64,000 nucleotides of DNA from NCBI GenBank assembly GCA_029891345.1, contig CM057009.1:234475178-234539177 (forward strand), read 5' to 3'. The translations under genes were made by a program, and so were the position numbers. Below, piece by piece: positions 1 to 10,439 of this stretch. Numbering within the stretch: position 1 is the first letter of the stretch; every line of letters starts with the position of its first letter. The notes below the pieces were generated by a model that did not search any database, was not told where the DNA came from, and saw only the letters and a list, made by a program, of their open reading frames with translations. The stretch comes from Dryococelus australis (taxonomy: Eukaryota > Arthropoda > Insecta > Phasmatodea > Phasmatidae).

Positions 1-835
1 ATAGCAACTTTGTGTAAACTATTAAATTGTGCAATGAATGTGAAACACTTATCTTTGATCTCACATGGTGGAGGAGGTTCATCCCAATCAATTCCAAGAA
101 TCCAAAGATTTTGCAAAAAAATTTTAGCCTTGAAGGCAACTGGGCCAATCCAACCTAATAGGTCATACATATTAGCTATATCAAAGAACATACAGGATGA
201 TTGCTGGACCTATTTCCTAAGCTCAGAATCACCGCTCTTGAGTAGTGCTATCAACTCTTCCGGAGTGAGAGAGCAGCTGTAACTGATGATGCACCTATAA
301 TCACATCATCCACAAACACATCTTCCATTAGCACCCTTGCTGCATTGGGATAGTTAATTTGGTCATCTATAGCTAGTTGGTGATGGGCCCTCATTGCTAC
401 GAATGGCACTGAAGATACAAAATATGTAACAGTATCACTCCTGATACTCTTGAATGGGTTGATCATAACACTCGCGCCACAAGATTACCTGGTATTATCT
501 GATCATCTTGATGCATGCAAATCTGCCAATAAATTTTGCACATATCTGTCGCCATCCCAATGGGATGTATGCGGAATTGGGTGATCATTTCAATGACATC
601 CTTTTGCATTTTGGTCCCTTGAAAAGAGCATCATTTAAAGACTGACATGTTGATGTTACTGCAAACGCGACAAATACCATACTCAATTTAGATGTAGAAC
701 AGGTTTCTTTGCAGACACAGTGGTGAGGAACGTAGTACCGAGCCTGGTGCATATGAGCTTCACTCAGAAGATGCATGTGACCAAGAGAATCATATTCCTT
801 CAGAAATTTAGAATACTCACGTTTTCAGTTATGGC
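1..835 (-). pseudogene. BEL/Pao retrotransposon reverse transcriptase relic
   Basis: Read on the minus strand, this gives the BEL/Pao RT core in the expected order. At 585-800 are GHM and YYVPHH followed by SLNDALFKGP. Near 470-500 is a piece resembling ILWRECYDQPIQEY. At 251-466 are SDTVTYFVSSVPF and the polymerase box FVDD (about 305-316; family form YVDD). At 30-250 is a block like EELIALLKSGDSELRK, then a stop, then DLLGWIGPVAFKAK and LWILGIDWDEPPPP, the post-RT region typical of Pao/BEL pol. At least two frameshifts and one stop break the frame, so it is dead. The element continues off the left edge. Its gag and protease parts lie at 9.6-12.8 kb on the same strand, so this is the 3' half of one interrupted copy. 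Family assignment rests on motif order and is strong; clade is not resolved. Confidence 0.85.
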
Positions 836-869
836 TGAGGTGCCAGAGGATTTTCAGGATGAGTAATCT

Positions 870-2062
870 TTTTTCAAATATTTATTACAAAAAATTGCAT
901 AAAAATATTGCTTATAAAATTATAAAATCGTAAAAAAAAATTGTTAAAAATTATTTTAAAAAAGGTTCAAAAATTTATAAAAATTCCAGGAACCGGCCAC
1001 CAGACATCATGCTTTGTCATTCTGGTGGCCCGTCCACCATCTTTGACCCATATGATCTTTGAACTTGTCCGTGAACTTAGACCCCAAAAAATTCATGAAA
1101 AATCAAAATAAGACCACAAATTTATCAGTAACAAATATTTAAGAAATTTATTAGATAAGTGTCATAAAAATTATTTTAAAAATAATAAAAAAATCATTAA
1201 AAAATAACTTCAAAATTCTAGTCCCTGGCAGCCATTTTGCCTAACAATTTACCTTTTTCCCCATAAAACAGTCCTCCGTGTTTTTTTACTATCATTTGTT
1301 TTATAGTTTGCATCTCACCTTCGTGCGACAACCATATTAAATTTAAAATGTTTACATTACCTATGAATGACCAGGTGACAGCCATATTTGTTTGTGTGTT
1401 TAAAGTATAGGTTGCGCTAATTAGTCACCTTCGTTCCATGCCCTGTATATTGGATTCTATTCTAAATACATATGTAATATCGATTATGCCACCTGCTATC
1501 GGCCTGTACCGAATGGTGACATTGGCCATTCTTGCAAAGTACTTAAATTTATTAATTAATATTTTTATTCTTAAATGCAAGTATTTTTATTTTAAATATT
1601 TTTTATTTAAAATATTTCTTATGTATAAAGATGGGAGGTTTTTGAAATAAAACACAGCATACCTTTTTACATAAAAATTTTTGTTGCTCCTATGATGTAA
1701 ATTAAAAATATAATTTTTTTAATATTTCATATGTACTTTTTAAAAATAAATTTTTTTTAAATGGCCAAAAATGGTAATTTTAAGGTTTTTGTGTTAACAA
1801 AAAATATTTGTTGCTCAAGCTGTAGGTCGCAGAAAGCTGATGTAGGTATCATTAGACAGTTTACAAGCAGGGCTTTCATATCATATATAACAGCATATTT
1901 TTTAAGAAAAATGTTTTGTTAGATTATTTTGAAAAAATATATATATAAATACAAAAAATGCCATTTTTAATTTTTTTGAAAAAATTATATTTAAAACTGT
2001 GGTTTATTCTTAGTTGTTTCCTAAAGTTTTAATATGGGACACAAATGGGTTCATATTAATAT
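870..2062 (+). repeat. Left terminal inverted repeat (~1.2 kb)
   Basis: This is the left arm of the long inverted repeat. It matches the reverse complement of about 8,222-9,545 with substitutions and small indels and is extremely A/T-rich, apart from a more complex core at 985-1,070 and 1,255-1,440. No reading frame of interest was seen. The inner boundary is clear near 2,062, while the outer boundary is uncertain by tens of bases. Confidence 0.75.
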
Positions 2063-2428
2063 ACAATTTTAAAAGTGATTATGTAATTAATTGTACATAT
2101 GTAGCCTACCTATTATATGTATAACACATTTGACCTTATATATTTCCCTAAACAGACAGTTCAGACAATTCTGCTTGTTTATTGTTAATTTGTTATGTAA
2201 TGTAAACAAAAACACTGATGAGTTTTGTAAGTATTCACCCAGTAATAAATGTTGATATATATTTGAAATGCATGCCAGATCGTCTGCACAAGTACTAAAA
2301 GGGTCCATTCTTGCTGCGAACTGTTTGCCTTTTTATGTTTTTAATAAACATTTTCCTATAGGTTCATTTTTTTTTCAAAGTTATATTATTTTATATGTAA
2401 AGAATTTAAAATAAGCATGATAGGCCTT

Positions 2429-4779
2429 CTACATAAATTTGATTATTTGCTTTAACATATTTGATGATTTTATGTTATCTTCATTTAGCACATAAACATG
2501 TCCTGTAGGGGTTGAGTGATCCACCTTCATCAGTACTGTACTGGCTGGGATGTCCTTAATGTCTTGGTGAGAATAACAGAAAGAGGGTGATGGCCCCTTG
2601 GAGTGCAGAAAATTAACTTTCAATTTGTCACTGTTATCATGTTTGGCTAGTATACAAGCCAACCACCAATATTGATTGTATTCAACTGTGACATATCCAG
2701 AACTCAATGATGGTGTAGCTAGGTCGACAGCAGATGCTTCAGAAATGTTGTGGACTTTGCCTCCATCACTTACGAGTAAAGTCTTGTTGTTACTGTTGTT
2801 TCTGACAGAGGTATGACACAATGGCTTTTTTTTAAGTACCCGGTATGGTTTTTGCATCCTGAAATTGTGGTGAAAGTCCTTTTTTAACTGCTGTTGTAGT
2901 CGTCGGTCGTGGAATACACAATATGTATATTATGAATTGCAGACACAGCAAACGTATACAGGTGTTTAGGAGACATAACTTGTTGTTCATATGGTCACTG
3001 AAGACTGGCTTTTGATGCTAACCACTTGACAGTTCCTCCCAGACCATCACAGGCACTTTTTCCATGTGCTGTAGCAAAAAAATGCCATTCAGCTTACATC
3101 TTGAAATCCGATTCATGTAAACATATGTTCAAAAAGTTCTTCCTATTCTTATACTTAGCAGCATTCCCATCCGAAAAGTAGCATATATTTTTTTAATGAG
3201 CACAACTTATTTACCAGTAAAGGAACTAGTTTTTCTTGAAAAAAGTATACTGCCAACATGTCATGAAAGACACATTCAGAAATAAATACAATATTCATGA
3301 ACTTCAGTTCTCCATTTTGTCTGTAGTATGCAACACAGGGGTGTATTGTTACTTGTGTGCTCATCCAGTGATGGGACTGAACATCTTGCATAATGAAAGA
3401 GTAATTTTCTGCAAAACCACACACAACAAGTATTTCTTCCTCTTCCTTAAGAGAATGTTTTAATAGGTTAAAAAATGACTTCTGTTACTCAGCCAGAAAG
3501 GAATGAGTTTTTAGTTTCAGTAGATTCACCCAGAAACTATCAGCAAATTCTTCAGCATCTTTAACTATCAATTCTAATGTGCAGCGGTCTACAGATAACC
3601 ATTGTTTGAAGGTTAATTTTTCAATAAATTCTCCAAAATAACCAATCAATTATTCTTGAAGCATGGAAACACCTGGACATTCATCTCATTCATTCATGAA
3701 GCATTCTGGGCGAGCTGGATTGCACATTATTTTTGCAAGACATGTATGATATGATTTAAAGGTGTCTCAGTTTCAGCTATGATAATTTTTTCAAAATGTG
3801 CTCTATGCATCATTTATTTAACATTTTGGTGAAGAGAGCACGAACATACTGTATGGGTGCCAATTTCCCTAGCCAATATACAGTTTTATGACTGTAACTC
3901 ACAAAATTTGGATAGTCCAACTTTACATTCAGGATAATGACTTTTAAATACTTGATAGATTTCCTGTGGATTTCCCAAAACCAACCTTTTCTGTAAATGT
4001 GATTGAATATTTCCATCATTAATGGTCACAACATCCTTTTTTCCTGACACAACTCTGCTTACCTCATCACTATTTCAAAACTCTTTAGCCAATAATACAG
4101 CATTTTCCTCCAGATATTTGCCAACCTTCCTGTCCGGTGTTGATAAAATACCTTTCTCAGAAACTAATTATTTAACTGATATTGCCATGTAATTCGTAAC
4201 ACCAAACTCGCTTTGGATTTTTTAAGTTGAGCAACTTTCAGGAAGGACTGTCAAAATTTGGATTTTTTCATTTCTGCTTGTAGCTTGTGCAAATTTTTCT
4301 TTTAGCTGTGCTAGCATTTCATCTTCATCACCTTTGAAATCAGAGCTTAGATCATCTGATATATATTTTAGGTAATCCTAATAATTTTGTTTGGATACTC
4401 TCACTTTTACTTTGTCACCCTTCGAGTTTATGTAAGAGGGCCTACTAGTTTTTTTTCTTTACAACATGTGATTCTCCTATTACATCAAGAGACTGATTTA
4501 ACAATTGTCAGCATCAAAAAATTGGGTATCACTGCTGTTGGGACCTGGTTCCTCAGTATCTGCTATAGTTGTACTTGTTTTTGATTTATTGTTCTGTTCA
4601 AAACATTTCCTGCATTTATCACATATTTTCATGCCTTCTTGAATATCAAAACTAATTAATAAACACATCCAAGCAGCAACTTTCCTCAAACTTTTAATAT
4701 CGGATTTGCGATTCTGTTCGGAAATAGGGTTACAGCATTCAACTTTGTATTTGGTCCAGTTCTTTAGTTCTTCAGACAT
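2429..4779 (-). pseudogene. Degenerate transposase-like protein (DFSENY / SDG-QYKN / DGIGG family)
   Basis: The minus strand carries collinear pieces of a large protein family widespread in arthropod, cnidarian and fish genomes. The N-terminal piece (4,498-4,779) has a CC...LR...KICDKCRKC cysteine block. The middle (3,430-4,400) keeps KIQILTVLPES, VSEKGILSTPDRKVGK, a QKRLVLGN-like block and GTHTVC-S-HQNVK. At 3,155-3,424 is CGFAENYSF, where the family has DFAENY or DFSENY. At about 3,000-3,170 are YFSDGNAAKYKNRKNFLNIC and FFATAHGKSACDGLGGTVK. A C-terminal domain with YWWLACIL and KVNFLHSKGPSPSF lies at 2,429-2,857. The conserved acidic residues fit a DDD-type nuclease, of which the first is Gly here. 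Many stops and frameshifts make it inactive. Its place between long inverted repeats supports a transposase role. Assignment to the Sola group is only a guess from memory. Confidence 0.7.
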
Positions 4780-5269
4780 TTTACAAAGCTAAATGCCACT
4801 GACAACAGAGAGAACCAAAAAACAAATAGGCCTACCTGTTTTCAAAATATCACATTCATTAAAACTGTCAAAATAGTTGAAACAGAACACTATTCATGGA
4901 TATACGGACACTTTTCTTTAGGTTCACTTGCATCAGACAGACCTGAGTTCCATTTGTGATGATGTGAGACATCCATAAACCTCCAAGATAAAACTTCCTG
5001 GTTCCAAGAACAAGTAAGCACTGAAGCACAAATTTCTGCAAGTTCAGTTACATAGTAAACATGCTGTCTCAGTGGAAATTTATCTCACATGTATAGGCCA
5101 TATAGCTTTATCTCAGTAGCAGCTAACAGGAGGACATTAAGACTCGGCAGATATGTAGAGCACCGACTCGGCAGAGACCTCACACACTGTCCCAAAGTCA
5201 TTACTTGATATTCACATAACAGCTTTGAAAAAAATGTTAAAAAATTACGTGACACCCAAACATACATAC

Positions 5270-6950
5270 ATACATACATAGATACATACATACATACATA
5301 CACACACACAAACTCGCAATTAGGCTACCGCCTGGTGGCGAGCTCTCTCACCTCTTCTTCACCCAACCAACTCCTTTTCCACTCCCTTCCTGAACTTACC
5401 AACCCCTCTAACAGATACCAACTCCTCCCTCAACACATTCCACTCCCTCACAGACCTCACAAGCATGGACTGCCTACCCCGCTCCGTTCTCCTCCACACC
5501 CTCTGAACCTTCTCACTGCTGTTTGCTCTTCCTCTAAACATCCCCTTACTTAGCTTGCAGTGTAGCCCTACCCATCCTCCCTCTTCATTCACCACCCTGT
5601 ACATCCTGACTAACCGTTTAACTTTCCTCCTGTCCTTCAATGAGCTCCACCCCATTTCTTTCTTCATCACTGATGGCCTATAGTTCCCTTCTTCCTCATC
5701 ATCCTGCCCCTGTCTTTTCCACCTACCCTTCACCCATCTTGCTGCCCTTCTCTGCATCTTTTCCAGTTCTCGCACCTCCACTTCCACATATGGGTCTCAT
5801 TCAGCTGCAGCATATTCTAACATTGGCCGTACCATTGTGCCATATGCCTTCTCCTTCACCTCACAGCTGACTCCATTCAGGACCCTTCCCAGCATACCCA
5901 GAGCCCTTCTTCCCTTTGCAACCACCCTCTCTACCTGTTTTTTCCACCTGAGGTCTCCCTGCAGTACAATCCCTACATAATTATATTTTGCTGCTTCATT
6001 TATCTCTTGTAGCTCCAATTTGTACATGTCCCTGCTTATCATCTTCTTCCTTGTGAACCTCACTACCTTAGTTTTTCTTACATTTATCTTCATTTTATTT
6101 TCCCTGATCCACAACCATATCTTATCAATGTCCGCTTGCAAATATCCGCTCCCCTCTCCCACCTCAGCATATACAACACAATTGTCTGCAAACAATCTGA
6201 TTTTTCCCCTAATCCCCAAACCCATGTCATTTACCATTATGGTAAATAACAAAGGACCCAGCACGCTTCCCTGTGGTACCCTTGACGTAACCTCCTCTTC
6301 CTCCGATATTGCCTCCCCACTTTCACCCTCTGCCTTCGCCCCCTGAGAAAGTCCCCTATCCATTCCACTACCCTCCTGTCTGGTATCAGCGCCTCCACTT
6401 TCCTCATCAATGTCCCATGAATCACCTTATCAAATGCCTTCTCAAAATCTATGAAGCAGGCATTCGCCTGCTTCCCCTCATCAACTACCTGCACCAGATC
6501 CTCTAATAACCCAGCCAGCTGAGTCTCACATGAGTAACCCCTCTTGAAACCATGCTGGGACTCCTCCAACCAATTTCTATTGTTCATAACCCTAACCACA
6601 TACTGCACCACCAGCCTCTCCATTACTTTTCCTGTACTTGATGTGAGACTCACTGGTCTGTAGCTGCCAGGCCTCCCCCTACCCTTTCGCTGCTTGTGTA
6701 TAGGTACCACCATAGCATCCTTACAATCTTGTGGTAACTTACCCTCTCCTAACGACTTTTTAAACAGCACTGCTAATTATTTAACCCACTCCCTGCCACC
6801 AAACTTTAGTGCTGCATTTCCTATCCCATTTGGATTCACTGCCTTACTGCTCTTCAAAACCCTTAATTGCCTTTTCTATCTCCTACTCCCTCATCTTAAA
6901 CTAGTTGATTCAACATTTCAATTTATACTCTAAACTAAATGACATATGTT
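5270..6950 (-). mobile_element. 5'-truncated non-LTR retrotransposon (Jockey/CR1-like LINE)
   Basis: The minus strand encodes about 510 residues of reverse transcriptase plus the C-terminal region in frameshifted blocks. At 6,770-6,905 is NPNGIGNAALKFGG. At 6,237-6,770 are fingers and palm with GSYRPVSLTSSTGKVMERL, QHGFKRGYSCETQL and FIDFEKAFDKV. At 5,797-6,363 are VPQGSVLGPLLF and the polymerase box FADN (about 6,181-6,192), where FADD is expected. At 5,359-5,800 is LEKMQRRAARWVKG up to the stop. The 3' end runs into a (TATG)n/(CATA)n microsatellite at about 5,270-5,303, which fits the simple-repeat tails of such LINEs. The 5' half with endonuclease is absent, so this is a truncated insertion. 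It sits inside the large TIR element and is therefore younger than it. Confidence 0.88.
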
Positions 6951-7089
6951 TTAAATTTAATATTTCTCAAACCTTACCATTTTATTGCTTGTTTGAGTTC
7001 TAGCAATCTGCCCCCATTGTGTACATCCTTTAAAAATAAGTACAATAAATAAGTTGTGTAAATATATCAACCACGTTCAAAGTTATATA

Positions 7090-8212
7090 CAGTGGAAGCC
7101 CAGAATATCGCGGCCCGGTATACCGCAGATTCGGTTATATCGCGGGGCAATTTATGTCCCCCGGCCTGAATAAATAAATGAGCCGAAAGTGCACGGTCAG
7201 GTAAGCGTGTGGTCTGTTGGCGGGTGGTCATGAGTCGGAGACCTTGATGGATGAGGTAAAGGGAGAGCAGAGATCTATTTTACTGAGTCTTTACAGCCAA
7301 TATTGTATGTTTTTCCATATATGCAAAGAAAACGTGTTCTTATATTACCATATTGGCGAGTTAGGCTATGTGCATGTATAGGCCACGTCAGAAGTTTTTG
7401 ATAAAAAATTCGCGATAAGTAATATTTCAAGTAGACCACACTTTAGTGTGGTCTACTTGAAATATTACTTATATTTTTATAAATTTTTACATTCCAGTAA
7501 ACATTGCCGGGCCTCATCAAGCCAGTGCAGAGACCAACATGCCGCCTAAATTTCATAGAAATTCAATACATTAACGTGAATTGCATCAATCACCATGTTT
7601 TCCCAATACCGTTCCGCTGTTACGAATTGAACCGGTCCTGTAACAACGGCAGTGGCAGCAGCTGTCTGGCCACCGTCCGCCAGAATAATCTTGTAGCGAC
7701 CGACCGACAGCTGCTCAGCTCCGACGTTCTAGGTACAAGTGACAACAGCAAGCCTCCACGTCAATCTCCTATGGAATATAGCTCTATGTAATCATTATGA
7801 TTATGATGTAGACACTTTGATTATAATGTATACATACCGGCTATGCGGTATGTCTTCCGATTTTCAAAAAAAAATTCTGAGTGGATGAGCTATTGTGGAC
7901 AAGGCTTACTGCAGAAAAGCAGTCTTTATTTGCATGCCACAAATAATTAGCTTTTTTTGTTTTAGTTTTCCTTTGTAAAATGCAAATCAGACAAACAAGC
8001 AACATGTTTCATAACACGTGAGGCACTGATAGATTCCATGTGCAATGCAAACCGCACATTCGAGCTCTGCATTTGACAGATAGGTGCCACGCTCCATTAG
8101 AACACTGGCTTTTTTTGCTACTGTGCTTGGTCACTCCCAGAATAGTGTGGAAAGCTGTAACGCGGGTCTGAGTTATGTCCCCCAACAGCCGCGTTAAGTT
8201 GGGCTTTTACTG
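7090..8212 (-). mobile_element. pogo/Tigger-like nonautonomous element, copy A
   Basis: The 1,123-bp element starts CAGTGGAAGCCCAGAATA and ends GGCTTTTACTG, so the terminal inverted repeat is of the form CAGTRRAAGCCC. It is flanked by TA on both sides (7,088-7,089 and 8,213-8,214), as expected for pogo/Tigger-type Tc1/mariner elements. Another full copy lies in the opposite orientation at 41,965-43,551, and a fragment lies at 30,365-30,545. No transposase frame is visible; the 95-codon open frame at 7,504-7,791 has no recognisable domain. The copy contains a perfect 28-bp palindrome (7,415-7,472) that copy B lacks. Confidence 0.8.
7415..7472. repeat. Perfect 28-bp palindrome
   Basis: The left arm is 7,415-7,442 and the right arm 7,445-7,472, with a two-base spacer. 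All 28 positions pair. In the sister element at 41,965-43,551 only one arm is present (about 43,180-43,208), so the second arm was made by a local inverted duplication in this copy. Confidence 0.95.
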
Positions 8213-8221
8213 TATATGAAA

Positions 8222-9545
8222 TTATAAAATAATATGAACCCATTTGTGCCCAAATTGAAAGTTTGGGAAACTACTAAGAATGAACCACAGTTTTAAAAAT
8301 AATTTTTTTAAATTCAAAATAACTTAGGAAAAAATTTTTTCATTAAAAAAATATGTTGCAATATATTATACTAAGCCCTGTTAGTGAGCTTTCTAATGAT
8401 ACCTACATCATCTTTATGTGACAAATACCGCTTGAACAACAAATATTTTTGCAAACACAAAAACCTTAAAAATAAAATTTTTTGGCCATTTTAAAAAATC
8501 AACTTTTAAAAAAGTACATGTGTGAAAAATTCCAAAATTTATAATTTAAATTTACGTCATAGGAGCAACCTATAAACCAAAAATCAAGGCAATCTGAGAC
8601 ATCACAAGTTCTGGACCCTTGTTGATTTGATATGGACTGACCCGCATTTGTTGAGAATAGAATCCAAAATGGAGGACCTGGAGCGAAGGTGACTAATTAG
8701 CGCAACCTATACTTTAAACACACAAACAAATATGACTGTCACCTGGTCACACATAGGTGATGTAAAAATGTGATATCTAATATGGTTGTAGCACAAAGGT
8801 GAGATACAAACTATAAAACAAATGACAGTAAAAAAACAAACATGGAGGACTGCACCTAGCAAGATTGCTGCCTCCCAACATGGCAGCCTCCAGTAACAGT
8901 TGTTTAACTGATGTATAAAAAAACACAGATGGCTGCCTCCAGTAACATGTAAAGAAATTAACGAAAAAATCAAGATAATGAGTATTGGTGAGGGGAGTGG
9001 AGGCGTGGGAGTCAGTCATCTGCTGGAGTTGAAAAGAGTTGAGTAATTATAGGTAATTATAAGGGGGGACTCTGGAAATGTAAGTTTTTAAAATAATATT
9101 TAAAAAAATTTTAAAACAATTCTGAATAAAACTTTTTAGGGAAATGTTATGGGAAATAATGGTAATTTTATGGGGCAAAGTGAAATCATTTGGGAAAATG
9201 ACCACCAAAGAGGGGGGGGGGGGGGCAGAATTTTAAAATTATTTTTTAATGATGTTTTAGTAATTCTTAAAAATAATTTTTATAAAACATTTTAAATAAA
9301 TTTCTTAATAATTTTTTTACCAATGATATTTTGAGGTCAAAGGTCATGGGTCAAAGATGGTGGATGGGGCACCGGAATGACAGAGCATGATATCAAGCAG
9401 CCGGCTCCTGGATTGTTTATAAATTTTTAAACTATTTAAAAATATTTTTTAATAATACATTTTTTATCACTTTTAAAAGATCTTTCAATTTTTGAAACAA
9501 TTTTTAATAACATTTTTTTTAAATAAAATTTTCATTATTTTTTTT
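8222..9545 (-). repeat. Right terminal inverted repeat (~1.3 kb)
   Basis: This is the reverse-complement partner of about 870-2,062. It has its own poly-G tract near 9,212-9,226 and several short indels relative to the left arm. Open frames at 8,707-9,019 are chance frames within the repeat. Confidence 0.75.
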
Positions 9546-9599
9546 ATTTTTGGGGTCAGAGGTTATGGTAAATATCAAAGACAAGATGGCGGTCGGTGA

Positions 9600-10397
9600 T
9601 GTAACAATATGGAACCCCCCCTGGCTCCGGCTCCGATCCCCGATCTCCTTATGCCCGAGTCAGCCAAACTCTCATAATGGGATTATACATTTTGTGACAA
9701 TGCAACAGATAGCAAATCTGAGGTTATGTTATTCATAATGATATATCTACAATTACCTGTAAACCCTCATGAAGGAACAATTTTAGCACATAAGTTACTG
9801 CACCTTTATTGGCCTTAATGACTGACTGACCTAAGCCACTAATTAGGACATGTGACTTTTTCCAATGCAAAATCAATCTCTTTACACATTCCTCAGATAT
9901 GAAGGAAGCTTCCGATCCCCTATAGAGTAGAACACGAGCCCTATGAAGATTACCACAGGCATCCTTCACTCTCACAACTGCTGTACCTAGAATCACAGTA
10001 GCAGCACTAATGCTGGAACTAGTAAGTGAAACTGTATTATGGTGGCACTTGCTTACTATTATTAACCTTGTTGAAATCTGATGTGGAATCAGTATGAAGT
10101 AAAGTGTAGTGGCATTTATTGCAATATACGCACGAAAGTTTTGAAGCATATACGTACATTAACACAATGTGATTTTAGGCAAATGAAACACAGACGGTTT
10201 TGGTGCAACACAACTCTCCTCTCAGGAAGTGAGTGACCACGAAACACAGGACATTTATAAACGTTATGACCCTGATTACATACGATACATACCCATTCAG
10301 AATTGGCAAAGGAGGATTTCCTAGAATTAATTATAGTCACAGGTTGAAACTTCCTTGTTGTGCTGCATGATGTGGACATTACTGAAGCAGCAGACAA
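9600..10397 (-). pseudogene. BEL/Pao gag zinc knuckle and protease relic
   Basis: On the minus strand, 10,116-10,397 encodes CIVCNQGHNVYKC, RRVVLHQNRLCFICL and a further Cys-containing segment, the gag-end CCHC pair of BEL/Pao polyproteins. The next frame (9,733-10,149) reads VILGTAVVRVKD, HRARVLLYRGSEASFI and ISGLGQS, which is the DUF1758-type aspartic protease. The catalytic triplet DSG is replaced by YRG (about 9,916-9,924), so the protease would be dead even without the frameshift between the two blocks. A weak LADSG-like continuation reaches about 9,600, where the large TIR transposon interrupts the element. About 150 codons expected between protease and RT are not seen. Confidence 0.82.
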
Positions 10398-10439
10398 AAA
10401 TGCTTTGCACCTGTGCCGATAGGGAAATCACAACCAAAT

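Larger units (their letters stand above)
870..9560. mobile_element. Large DNA transposon with more than 1-kb terminal inverted repeats, nested in BEL/Pao
   Basis: The stretch from about 870 to 2,062 reappears in reverse complement at about 8,222-9,545. Clear anchors are 1,020-1,050 (CCACCATCTTTGACCCAT) against 9,345-9,375, 1,345-1,435 (tract with GACCAGGTGACAG and AGTATAGGTTGCGCTAATTAG) against 8,690-8,765, and 2,040-2,062 against 8,230-8,250. The insert interrupts a BEL/Pao element between its protease (ending near 9,600) and RT (starting near 835), so it was mobile after the BEL copy arrived. Inside are a transposase-like relic (2,429-4,779), a LINE (5.27-6.95 kb) and a pogo-like MITE (7,090-8,212). 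The exact outer termini and target duplication could not be fixed because the ends are low-complexity A/T. Confidence 0.75.

Noticed and set aside
2429..4779. Host gene with CC..CxxC domain
   Set aside because: Many stops and frameshifts and a position between long inverted repeats indicate a dead transposon gene, not a host gene.
5335..6933. Several plus-strand open frames rich in Pro and Ser
   Set aside because: Antisense shadows of the LINE on the minus strand.
7504..7791. 95-codon open frame as a gene
   Set aside because: Lies inside a nonautonomous pogo-like element, is not preserved as a frame in copy B, and has no domain.
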